Part shown: positions 1 to 6,679 of the stretch, piece by piece
Layout of the letters: the number at the start of each line of letters is the position of its first letter
Numbering within the stretch: position 1 is the stretch's first letter
NCBI GenBank assembly: GCA_016199255.1
Contig: JACQHA010000364.1
Location: 1-11,566, forward strand
Source: Deinococcus sp.
GTDB lineage: Bacteria; Deinococcota; Deinococci; JACQHA01
DNA: 11,566 nucleotides
Direction: 5' to 3'
Translations under genes and position numbers: made by a program
The notes under the pieces: generated by a model
What the model was told of the DNA's origin: nothing
The model's input: the letters and a program-made list of their open reading frames with translations, nothing else
The model's database searches: none

Positions 1-549
1 CGCCTGGGGACTGAGTGCATCAACCAGTTCCAGATTCTGGGAAAGACGGCAGTTATGATGGGGTCCGCAGGTACCTTCGGCGCCGCCGCGGCGGCTATAG
101 CTCGGGGCGATGCCCAGCCCTTTGAGCTCATTGCCACCCTGCCGCCGGCACTGCCTGGCATCGAGCCGCGCATTGCCATCTTCCCCAACCAGATCTTCGT
201 CTTCAAGCAGGACGACCCGCTGAAGCTGCGCCGCGCCATCCAGCTTGCCATACTGCTGGCGGACGACACCTGCCTGGCGGCCAGGGCCGCTTCCCAGATC
301 CCGGCGCGGACCACCTGCGGTGGCCTTGGCCTGTTCGAGGACAACCCTGAGTTTGCCGTGATCGAGGGGTTCCTGGCCACCCAGCCGCTGGGGAACATTG
401 GGAACGCCTCGCCGGCCTACTCCGACATCCGCCAGCTCTACTGGCCCCAGGTGCAGGCGGTGCTGGCCGGGCAGAAGACGGCGCAGCAGGCCATGGATGA
501 CTTCACTCGGGCCGCCAACGAGCTGCTGGCTGAAGTCCTGGGAGAATAG
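1..549 (+). CDS. ABC sugar transporter solute-binding protein, C-terminal part (5' truncated)
   Basis: The frame is open from base 1 to a TAG at 547-549, giving about 182 residues of a protein that begins before the window. The sequence looks like the C-terminal lobe of a CUT1-type (UgpB/MalE-like, SBP_bac_1) solute-binding protein. Signs are a NQIFVFKQ stretch, a row of amphipathic helices, and a final helix with a WPQVQAVLAGQKTAQQAMDD-type pattern, where GQK-x-x-QQAMDD is typical of the last helix of these proteins. Such proteins are exported, often as lipoproteins, and deliver sugars or glycerol-phosphate-like solutes to the membrane permeases. The signal sequence lies outside the window, so lipoprotein status is unknown. 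Two permease genes follow on the same strand, which supports the role. The ligand cannot be predicted. Confidence 0.85.
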   Translation, partial: RLGTECINQFQILGKTAVMMGSAGTFGAAAAAIARGDAQPFELIATLPPALPGIEPRIAIFPNQIFVFKQDDPLKLRRAIQLAILLADDTCLAARAASQIPARTTCGGLGLFEDNPEFAVIEGFLATQPLGNIGNASPAYSDIRQLYWPQVQAVLAGQKTAQQAMDDFTRAANELLAEVLGE

Positions 550-573
550 CCTGGGTCTTCTTGGTGATCTCGC

Positions 574-600
574 GTGGTGGGCGCAGAGCGCGCCCACCAC
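574..600 (+). repeat. Perfect 11-bp GC-rich hairpin between binding-protein and permease genes
   Basis: GTGGTGGGCGC at 574-584 is exactly complementary to GCGCCCACCAC at 590-600, with a 5-nt AGAGC loop. No T-run follows, so it is not a standard Rho-independent terminator. It sits 25 nt after the solute-binding-protein stop and 23 nt before the GTG start of the first permease. At that place a stem-loop commonly protects the 3' end of the upstream message or attenuates downstream transcription, so that binding protein exceeds permease. The structure is seen directly; the function is inferred. Confidence 0.7.
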
Positions 601-622
601 AGTCTGAGGCTCTGGAGCTGCG

Positions 623-1501
623 GTGACGGTACTCCGCCAGATCTACCGAGAGCGCTGGGGGTACTACTTCATCACCCCGACTTACCTCCTCACCGTGCTT
701 TTTGCCGTAGCACCAGTGGTCATGGGTGTCTACTTCAGCCTGTACCGCACTGTGCGCGGGCAGTCGCGGTACGTAGGGTTCGACAACTACCTCCGCCTGT
801 TCCGGGAGGAGGCGTTTCAGCGGGCGATTGAGAACACCCTGTACTTCGTACTGCTCATTGTCCCTCTGGCACTGGCTATTTCTCTGTTCCTGGCAGTGCT
901 GGTCTCCCCGCTGGGCACCAAGGCCCAGACGTTTTTCCGCATCGCCTTCTACCTACCAGTGGTGGCCAGTCCTGTAGTGCTCTCCCTGGTGTGGCTCTGG
1001 ATCTACAACCCGGTGTACGGCCTATTGAACTACCTCCTGAAACTGGTGGGGCTGCCGCCGCGCACCTGGCTTTCTGATCTGGGCACTGCCCTGCCCGGAC
1101 TGGCAGTGATTGTGATCACCTGGTCCATTGGCCAGCCGCTGATTCTGTTCCTGGCCGCTATAGGCGCTGTGCCGCGGGACTACTATGAGGCGGCCATCAT
1201 TGATGGGGGCAATGCCTGGCAGCGATTCTGGCACATCACCCTGCCGCTGATCCAGCCCACTACCCTGTTTGTGCTCATCACCAACACCATAGGGGTCTTC
1301 CAGATCTGGGTGGTGATCCACCTCATGACCCAGGGGGGGCCGTTCTACGCCACCCAGTCGCTGGTATACCTGCTCTACCAAAAAGCCTTTGTAGCCGGGC
1401 GCTTTGGCGAGGCCTCGGCGCTGGGGGTCCTGTTGTTCGTGATTATCATGGCGATTGCCTACATCCAGTTCCGGTTCTTCTCCCGGTCAGTGGAGTACTA
1501 G
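623..1501 (+). CDS. CUT1-type ABC transporter permease (MalF/UgpA-like)
   Basis: This is a 292-residue inner-membrane permease starting at GTG 623, with a GGAG at 614-617 as a plausible Shine-Dalgarno sequence. Hydrophobic segments lie near residues 16-38, 72-94, 105-127, 157-180, 212-232 and 264-284, giving the six-helix MalF/UgpA-type core. The cytoplasmic EAA loop, which docks on the ATPase, is clear at about 189-208: EAAIIDGG followed after a spacer by ITLP. The protein would pair with the next gene product to form the transmembrane channel, fed by the binding protein encoded upstream. The following gene begins 22 nt downstream, so the two are probably co-transcribed. The family assignment is strong, but the substrate is unknown. 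Confidence 0.93.
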   Translation: MTVLRQIYRERWGYYFITPTYLLTVLFAVAPVVMGVYFSLYRTVRGQSRYVGFDNYLRLFREEAFQRAIENTLYFVLLIVPLALAISLFLAVLVSPLGTKAQTFFRIAFYLPVVASPVVLSLVWLWIYNPVYGLLNYLLKLVGLPPRTWLSDLGTALPGLAVIVITWSIGQPLILFLAAIGAVPRDYYEAAIIDGGNAWQRFWHITLPLIQPTTLFVLITNTIGVFQIWVVIHLMTQGGPFYATQSLVYLLYQKAFVAGRFGEASALGVLLFVIIMAIAYIQFRFFSRSVEY

Positions 1502-1523
1502 AGGTGCCAGGAGAGGGTGAGAC

Positions 1524-2408
1524 ATGGCTCGGATAGCCTTAGACCGCAGTGTCGCCTCCCCGGGCGGGATCCTCCGCCGGCTGACCTGGAGCCGCGCCCT
1601 GCTGGCGGTGCGCTATCTGCTGCTCTTGGCACTGGCGCTGGGGTTCCTGATCCCGCTGTACTGGATGTTCACTGGCGCTTTTAAAACCCAGGGGTCCTCG
1701 TTCGCCGTGCCGCCTGAGTGGTTCCCCAAGCGCCCTACGCTGGCCAACTTCGAGCTGCTCTTCACCAGGCACCCGACAGTGCGCTGGTTCGCCAATAGCA
1801 TGGTTGTCGCCGCCGGCACCGTGTTCCTGACACTGCTGTTCTCATCTCTGGCGGGCTATTCCTTTGCCAAAAAGCGCTTCCCCGGCCAGCAGGCGCTGTT
1901 CTGGATCCTCCTGGCCACCATGATGATGCCGCGCCAGGTGACGCTGGTACCGCTGTTCATCCTGATGCGCCAGCTGGAGCTGTTCAACACCTACCTGGCT
2001 CTGATCCTGCCGCTGGTGTCCTGGCCCTTTGGCGTGTTCTTGCTGCGGCAGTTCATCCAGAGCCTCCCCACCGAGCTCTTCGACGCAGCGCGCATAGACG
2101 GCGCCGGCGAGGTGGGCCTGTGGTGGCATATTGTGATGCCGCTCTCCCGGCCCGCCCTGGGCTCTTTGGCCATCTTCACCTTTGTGGCCAGCTGGAACGA
2201 CTTCTTCTGGCAGGTGGTGGTGACCCGCACTGATACCATGCGCACCTTGCCCGTGGGTCTGACCCGGGTGGCGGAGCAGGAGTTCGGCGTGAACCTAGGC
2301 ATTGTCATGGCCGGCGCGGTCCTCACCTCGCTGCCGCTGTTTGCCATGTTCTTTGCCTTCCAGAATTACTTCATCAAGGGCATTACCATGGGGGCAGTGA
2401 AGGGATAG
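1524..2408 (+). CDS. CUT1-type ABC transporter permease (MalG/UgpE-like)
   Basis: This is a 294-residue membrane protein starting at ATG 1524, preceded by a purine-rich AGGAGAGGG around 1509-1517. It has a basic N-terminus, a first transmembrane segment at about 28-50, a FxxPPEWFPKRPT periplasmic stretch at 60-72 characteristic of MalG-type subunits, further helices to about 280, and an EAA-type loop near 184-207 (ELFDAARIDGAG ... IVMPLSRP). The C-terminus NYFIKGITMGAVKG is the usual end of this family (compare the F-x-x-G-x-x-x-G-A-x-K-G pattern). It is the second half of the permease pair. No ATPase gene follows: the next gene converges from the other strand 14 bp away. The importer therefore probably uses an ATPase encoded elsewhere, possibly a shared MsiK/UgpC-like one. 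Confidence 0.93.
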   Translation: MARIALDRSVASPGGILRRLTWSRALLAVRYLLLLALALGFLIPLYWMFTGAFKTQGSSFAVPPEWFPKRPTLANFELLFTRHPTVRWFANSMVVAAGTVFLTLLFSSLAGYSFAKKRFPGQQALFWILLATMMMPRQVTLVPLFILMRQLELFNTYLALILPLVSWPFGVFLLRQFIQSLPTELFDAARIDGAGEVGLWWHIVMPLSRPALGSLAIFTFVASWNDFFWQVVVTRTDTMRTLPVGLTRVAEQEFGVNLGIVMAGAVLTSLPLFAMFFAFQNYFIKGITMGAVKG

Positions 2409-2422
2409 AGCTCAGCACTGGG

Positions 2423-3142
2423 CTAGGTAGTCGTAGGCAATGCGGGCATAAGTCTCTGTGTAGCTAAGAAGGCATCTAGGTACGCCTGGGGCTCCAGACA
2501 GGTCACATTGCACAGTGGGCTGGGCTGGAACTGCACCACGCCTCTGCCCTGTAGGCACACATGGGCCTGGAAGTCCTGGGTTGCGCTAGTGCAGTCAATG
2601 AGCTGCTTGAGCGCCGGGCCGGGCCCATCGGCTCGGGGGACGATCTTGAGGCGCCAGGCGGGGATGAGCGCCGGCATTGTGCTGGCCGCTACTGGCTGTT
2701 CCAGCGTGGAGCTCAAGGTGATAACCGGCAAGCCGCCCATGGCAGCCCTGGTGGTCATGGTGCGGTCCACCAATCGCACCTCCACCGCCGCAAAGATCTT
2801 GGGGGTGCCATAGATCTCCCGCCCGGCAGCAATCCCAGAAGGCCCGGTGTGCCACACGTGCGAGGTGTACCAGCCCAGCTGGCCCTGGAACAGGCACTGC
2901 TCTGCCACCACTGCCTCGCTAAATGAGCCATAGCTGGTGCAGAAGGGGACATGAATTCCAATGGCCACACACAGCCCGTCTGGCGCTGCCTGGAGTGGCT
3001 CGGGCAGAAGCCGGCTGACGCCCTGGGGATTGGCTCGGAAGAAGAGATACTGGAACTGCGCCTGCCGGTAGTGCGCCGGCAGTGGCGGGTAGAAGGGACT
3101 GTCAAATGGGATGTTCCACCCCTGGTCCTTGGGCAGCCTCAT
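2423..3142 (-). CDS. Acetoacetate decarboxylase (ADC) superfamily protein, divergent active site
   Basis: This is a 239-residue protein. The ATG at 3142 is chosen because AGAAGGAG sits about 6 nt before it; the open frame extends 24 codons further upstream without an equally good site. It shows the ADC fold signatures: RLLPEPL (44-50), GREIYGTPK (107-115), LKIVPRADG (165-173) and length close to the classical enzyme. K115 aligns with the Schiff-base lysine of clostridial ADC, and E76 aligns with a conserved active-site glutamate. The neighbouring lysine that lowers the pKa is isoleucine here (I116). By alignment from memory, the arginine and second glutamate of the classical pocket are also absent. 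It may therefore be an aldolase-dehydratase or decarboxylase on a different keto acid. It is last in the leftward gene set, after a 149-bp gap. Confidence 0.85.
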   Translation of the reverse strand: MRLPKDQGWNIPFDSPFYPPLPAHYRQAQFQYLFFRANPQGVSRLLPEPLQAAPDGLCVAIGIHVPFCTSYGSFSEAVVAEQCLFQGQLGWYTSHVWHTGPSGIAAGREIYGTPKIFAAVEVRLVDRTMTTRAAMGGLPVITLSSTLEQPVAASTMPALIPAWRLKIVPRADGPGPALKQLIDCTSATQDFQAHVCLQGRGVVQFQPSPLCNVTCLEPQAYLDAFLATQRLMPALPTTT

Positions 3143-3291
3143 TTTGGCTCCTTCTGAATTATGAGGTGACGCACCTGGTGCACGCGTCCAGCTACTATAT
3201 CGCGATCCTGGCACAGGTTGTGAGCGTGCTATCCTCGATGGCTGTGCCAGACTGCGTATGGATGTAGCTGGCTGAGGCGGGGATAGTGTCT
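3143..3291 (-). promoter_or_regulatory. 149-bp leader upstream of the ADC-like gene, possible internal promoter
   Basis: This is the longest gap within the leftward gene set. On the minus strand a TATAGT hexamer at 3195-3200 resembles a -10 box, but no good -35 is visible at 16-18 bp. Between it and the Shine-Dalgarno lies the near-palindrome GCACC-T-GGTGC at 3171-3181, with GACGC (3168-3172) and GCGTC (3184-3188) partly flanking it. An 8-bp palindrome ATCGCGAT occurs at about 3199-3206. This could be an extra promoter with an operator, giving the ADC-like gene separate control. Nothing in the gap looks coding. Confidence 0.25.
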
Positions 3292-4146
3292 CTAGGTTCT
3301 TTTCCGCTGTGACTGCAGCGGGTGGTAGTAGGGAGGCATCAGCAGACGGCGGTGTTCTTCATTGGCCTTGGCCCGGTCCAGGGCCGGCCCCGACGGCTCG
3401 CACTCGGGCCAGCTCAGCATGTATGAAGGGCCATAGCCAAAGTACAGCCGGCGCTGCACACCTAGGCGGCTCTGTAGGTCGCCGTGGGTGAGGTTCTCAG
3501 AATACAGGAGCACGGTGCCTGCTTTCAGGGGGATCTCCAGCAGGTCAGGCACGGACTCAAACGCCAGCGGCTCATAGGGCAGAGGAAAGTTGCTCTTGTG
3601 GCTGCCGGGGATGACGCAGAAGCACCCGTCACCTGAAGGCACGTCAGTTAGCGCCATCAGGCAGGTGATCAGCAGGCACCGGAACTCGCCGTTGGTGCAG
3701 CGGTAGCGGGTGTGGCGCCGGGGGTCCCGGCTGCCGCCCTGGTTCAATGGCGTGGCGCCGCCACGCTTCCTGGTCAGGGCATAGTTGTACACTAGCCGGT
3801 ACTGCCTGCCCCAGATCAGGGCATTCAACCTGTCAATCACCTGGGGAATTGCCACGAGCGCCTCGAACGGGGCACCGGCGTCAACTGGGTTCATGACCTG
3901 CAGGTCGTACCGGTTGGGGGACTGGAAGCTGAGATTGGCTCCGCTGGGGCCGTGCCGCCCAGCTTCCAGCTGGGCCAGCGCTGCGTTCACGTGGTTGATG
4001 GTGTCGGGGGGGATCAGGTCATCGAACTGCAAGTAGCCGTGGACATCGAACAGGAACTTCTCCTCATCGGTCATGTTCGATAGGCCCAGGCCTATCTGTA
4101 ACTCAAACTGCTCTTCCTCACCACCTTTCAGCTTTTTGTTAGCCAT
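3292..4146 (-). CDS. Phytanoyl-CoA dioxygenase (PhyH)-family protein with degenerate iron site, paralog A
   Basis: This is a 284-residue protein from ATG 4146, with GGGAG 9 nt upstream. A second ATG (residue 25, position 4074) begins MTDEEKFLFDVHGYL, which matches the N-terminus of the neighbouring paralog, so the first 24 residues may be an extension or not translated. PhyH-family traits are an N-terminal FDVHGYLQFDDLI block, VIPGSHKSNFPLP (178-190), a distal histidine in THGD (H221) and arginines R232/R233 in place to bind 2-oxoglutarate. The proximal iron motif is unusual: where relatives have a histidine motif there is PLNQGG (133-138), with no HxD; H145 nearby is the only other candidate. 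It may be catalytically altered, or use a different metal ligand set. It lies 22 nt after paralog B. Confidence 0.8.
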   Translation of the reverse strand: MANKKLKGGEEEQFELQIGLGLSNMTDEEKFLFDVHGYLQFDDLIPPDTINHVNAALAQLEAGRHGPSGANLSFQSPNRYDLQVMNPVDAGAPFEALVAIPQVIDRLNALIWGRQYRLVYNYALTRKRGGATPLNQGGSRDPRRHTRYRCTNGEFRCLLITCLMALTDVPSGDGCFCVIPGSHKSNFPLPYEPLAFESVPDLLEIPLKAGTVLLYSENLTHGDLQSRLGVQRRLYFGYGPSYMLSWPECEPSGPALDRAKANEEHRRLLMPPYYHPLQSQRKRT

Positions 4147-4168
4147 AGATCTCGGCTCCCTAGCACTG

Positions 4169-4966
4169 TCACCAATATGGAGGTTTGGCGAACACTAGAC
4201 GTTCTCTAGTGGGGCTTTTGAGGTCTTTTGGCGCCACCAGCCCCGGCCACGGCGCCTGGAAAGTGGGGGCATAGGAATAGAAAATGGTGCGCCGGATGTT
4301 ATCGCCCCGGTTGCGCAGGGCCCCATGGGCAATGTCCTCGGTGAATATAATGGCATCCCCGGCTTTGACTGGTAGTGGCTGCATGCGGCGCCCCAGCATC
4401 TGGGGAGGAAAGTCCACCTGCGCTACGTAGGGGTTCGGAAACGCGCTCTTGTGGCTGCCGGGGATCACCACAAATGGGCCATCATCAGGTCCTACAGCGG
4501 TCAGGGCGTAGGCAACCTTGATGCTGACACATTGGAACGCACCGTTCACCACCGCGTACTCGCAGTACGGCAGCAGCTCTGCGCTACAGTGGTGGAACCG
4601 GGTTCCGCCGCCCCGGCTGCGCGATAGGATAGACGCGGCATCTAGCCGATAGTCGGTGCCAATGAGCTCTGCAATGTACGGCAGAATATTCGGCAGGTCG
4701 ATGAGGGTCTCGAACGGGCCACCAAAGGCCAGGAGATTCCCAATGGAGTAATCCACCAGGCCATCTTTCCGCGTTTCTCCTCCCCCGGCGAAGTAGATGT
4801 TGTCCTGGAGCTTGGTCAGCGTCGCACCATAGGGGGTTAGATCATCACCCAGCGCCTCGATCTCGTCCACTGCCTGGTTTAGCTCTGCCACTAGCTCTGG
4901 GGGCAGCGCCTGCTCAATGACCAGGTACCCGTTGAGATCGAAACGGTACTTTTCTTCCGGGGTCAT
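4169..4966 (-). CDS. Phytanoyl-CoA dioxygenase (PhyH)-family protein lacking the HxD aspartate, paralog B
   Basis: This is a 265-residue protein. The ATG at 4966 is chosen because GGGGGAG lies 6 nt upstream; an in-frame TTG two codons earlier would sit directly against that site. It begins MTPEEKYRFDLNGYLVIEQ, which parallels residues 25-43 of paralog A. It shares the PGSHKS signature (169-174), a carboxy-side HGAL with H214 as the probable distal iron ligand, and R225/R226 for 2-oxoglutarate. The proximal site reads RFHHCSAE, so a histidine (H125 or H126) is present but the aspartate of HxD is cysteine or serine. Known Fe/2OG enzymes lacking this carboxylate (HxA/HxG) include halogenases, but that is an analogy only. 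The product is probably cytosolic, with no signal peptide. Transcribed before paralog A; tandem duplication is likely. Confidence 0.82.
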   Translation of the reverse strand: MTPEEKYRFDLNGYLVIEQALPPELVAELNQAVDEIEALGDDLTPYGATLTKLQDNIYFAGGGETRKDGLVDYSIGNLLAFGGPFETLIDLPNILPYIAELIGTDYRLDAASILSRSRGGGTRFHHCSAELLPYCEYAVVNGAFQCVSIKVAYALTAVGPDDGPFVVIPGSHKSAFPNPYVAQVDFPPQMLGRRMQPLPVKAGDAIIFTEDIAHGALRNRGDNIRRTIFYSYAPTFQAPWPGLVAPKDLKSPTRERLVFAKPPYW

Positions 4967-5052
4967 TCCCAACTCCCCCTCTCTTAGTCTCGGCTCCTGC
5001 CAGGCTAGGCTGATGATACCAGCTAGCGACCGGTGGAGCTAGGGGTGATAGG
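4967..5052 (-). other. 86-bp gap between SDR and PhyH genes
   Basis: This non-coding gap contains the Shine-Dalgarno of the downstream PhyH gene. It also has a 5-bp inverted repeat, CTAGC (5023-5027) and GCTAG (5038-5042), around an ACCGGT core, and the decamer GGAGCCGAGA (minus strand, 4988-4997), which recurs just upstream of the other PhyH paralog at 4150-4159. No convincing promoter or terminator is seen. Confidence 0.3.
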
Positions 5053-5856
5053 TCAGGACGGCAGGTCCCATCCAGCCAGGGCGTGCACCATCGCCTGGGG
5101 GTAGGATGCAGCTCGCCAGCCACCGTCCACCACTACAGTGGTGCCGGTCAGGAACGACGCCTGGTCGCTGGCCAGAAAGACAATGACGTTTGCCGCCTCC
5201 TCAGGTGTCCCTTCCCGCCCCAGGGGGACCATGGTGTGGTAGTGCTGCTGGATGCGCTGCACCAACTCTCCGGCCCACTCGGTGGTGATGCCAGTATCAA
5301 TGGCGCCAAGTTGCGCCGCCACCACCCTGATGTTGTAGCGCCCCAGCAGCACCGCCCAGTTGGCAGTCATGGCCTCCAGCGCCCCTTTAGCGGCGCAGTA
5401 CGCCGGACCCCCTCCCTGGGAGAACCAGGCTGCGATGGAAGAGATGTTGACGATGACGCCGCTCTTCTGCTCTACCATGTGCTGGGCGGCATATTTAGCG
5501 CAGTAGAACTGTCCGTCCAGGTTCACCCGCAAGAGGCGATCCCACTCCTCGTCTGACGTATTCAGGAGATGGCCTGGCCCGCTCAGCACTGCGTTGTTGA
5601 TGAGAATATCCACCCGACCAAAGTACTCAAGCGCCTGGCCCACCATGGCGCGCACTTGAGAGGCGTCACCAATGTCCGTGACCACTGCTAGTGCCTGGCC
5701 GCCGGCAGCCTCGATCTCCTCTTGCAGCGCCTGCAGCCGCTCCTGGCTGCGGGCGGCAAGCACCACCTGATGGCCCTGCCCTGCCAGCCGGCGCGCCGTG
5801 GCAGCGCCAATGCCCCGGCTGGCGCCGGTGACAATGGCTACCTTTGGTGAACCCAT
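5053..5856 (-). CDS. Short-chain dehydrogenase/reductase (SDR), classical type
   Basis: This is a 267-residue classical SDR, an NAD(P)-dependent oxidoreductase acting on hydroxyl/keto groups. The ATG at 5856 is used; it follows AAAGGA at a suitable distance and gives the standard N-terminus, whereas the open frame upstream overlaps the previous gene. It has the Rossmann glycine motif TGASRGIG (10-17), the NNA structural motif (87-89), and the tetrad N112, S139/S140, Y153 and K157 in YCAAK. It ends with the usual VVVDGGW (241-247) plus about 20 extra residues. An arginine soon after beta-2 (AARSQER) suggests NADP(H) is possible; cofactor choice is inferred. Only 4 nt separate it from the RraA-family gene, whose last codons contain its ribosome site, so translation is likely coupled. 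Substrate unknown; probably a sugar or hydroxy acid intermediate. Confidence 0.92.
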   Translation of the reverse strand: MGSPKVAIVTGASRGIGAATARRLAGQGHQVVLAARSQERLQALQEEIEAAGGQALAVVTDIGDASQVRAMVGQALEYFGRVDILINNAVLSGPGHLLNTSDEEWDRLLRVNLDGQFYCAKYAAQHMVEQKSGVIVNISSIAAWFSQGGGPAYCAAKGALEAMTANWAVLLGRYNIRVVAAQLGAIDTGITTEWAGELVQRIQQHYHTMVPLGREGTPEEAANVIVFLASDQASFLTGTTVVVDGGWRAASYPQAMVHALAGWDLPS

Positions 5857-5860
5857 AGGC

Positions 5861-6628
5861 TCATTCCTTTCTGGTATCTCCTGTGCCGTATCTGGTCCGC
5901 GCCAGCTCCCGTTGCACCTCGTCAGCAATAGCCGCCGAGCGCTGCAAGTACTGCTCCGACCGCTCGGCCAGCCCTTCTGGCGTCACTGTGCCCGAGCGCA
6001 GGTAGTTGTGGACAATGGCCTCAGCCTGGCGCACCTTGGGGCAGGCCACTGCCACCTCCCGGGCAATGGCATTGGGAATCACCACCACGCCGTTCCTGTC
6101 GCCATGGATCAGGTCCCCCTGGTGAATGGTCTGGCCGCCGATCTCCACTGGCTGGCCAAAGTTCCCCAGCCGGAAGTAGGCGTGGGACGAGACCGTCCCC
6201 TGGGCAAACACTGGGAAGCTCAGCGGCTCAATGCCCTGTATGTCCCGTACAATGCCGTTAGTGACAAAGCCCACACAGCCAAAGGCGCAGTAGGCCAGAG
6301 CCATGCCATCGCCCAGCGCAGCGCCGCACAGCACTGGATCTCGCTCCTGGATGACCACCACCCGCGGCACGGGGACAGTGGCGAAGTTGCGCGCCTGTTC
6401 AACCAGGGTGCCCGAGTCTTCCCCTGGCTCTGGCGGCGTCATGCCCCGGTGGACGCCAGTGCAGGCGTAGCCCACCATGGGCGGCAACTGGGGAAACAGG
6501 GCGCGAACAGTGTGAGGCAGGTACCCCTTGGTAGGTGGCTGCACTCCAAAGAGCTCAATGGCGTTGGACACCGTCGGCGAATCATATTGCTTCAACAGGT
6601 CAATGTACTGCTGCTCGATGAACTCCAC
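5861..6628 (-). CDS. RraA / 4-hydroxy-4-methyl-2-oxoglutarate aldolase family protein
   Basis: This is a 255-residue protein. The GTG at 6628 is chosen because GGAGG sits 6 nt before it; a GTG six codons earlier would place that site inside the gene. Family features are SPTVSNAIE near the N-terminus (17-25), a glycine-rich loop GAALGDGMA (102-110), NGIVRD (124-129) with R128 and D129 matching the substrate-binding arginine and metal-binding aspartate of the aldolases, and GDRNGVVVIP (176-185), the typical GDxDGVVVxP block. The aspartate often preceding the glycine of the DGxxRD loop is asparagine (N124). Relatives cleave 4-hydroxy-2-oxo acids to pyruvate or decarboxylate oxaloacetate; others are RNase E regulators. 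The catabolic neighbours favour a lyase. About 20-25 residues longer than the common RraA length, mostly at the C-terminus. Confidence 0.85.
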   Translation of the reverse strand: MEFIEQQYIDLLKQYDSPTVSNAIELFGVQPPTKGYLPHTVRALFPQLPPMVGYACTGVHRGMTPPEPGEDSGTLVEQARNFATVPVPRVVVIQERDPVLCGAALGDGMALAYCAFGCVGFVTNGIVRDIQGIEPLSFPVFAQGTVSSHAYFRLGNFGQPVEIGGQTIHQGDLIHGDRNGVVVIPNAIAREVAVACPKVRQAEAIVHNYLRSGTVTPEGLAERSEQYLQRSAAIADEVQRELARTRYGTGDTRKE

Positions 6629-6679
6629 GCGAACCCTCCTTCCCACTGCACTGGCTGTGTCCAGTTCCCCATTCTCCTT

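Noticed and set aside
2409..2422. Bidirectional terminator in the 14-bp convergent gap
   Set aside because: GCTCAG/CTGGGC around 2409-2423 can pair only with a wobble and a 2-nt loop, and no T-run is present on either strand.
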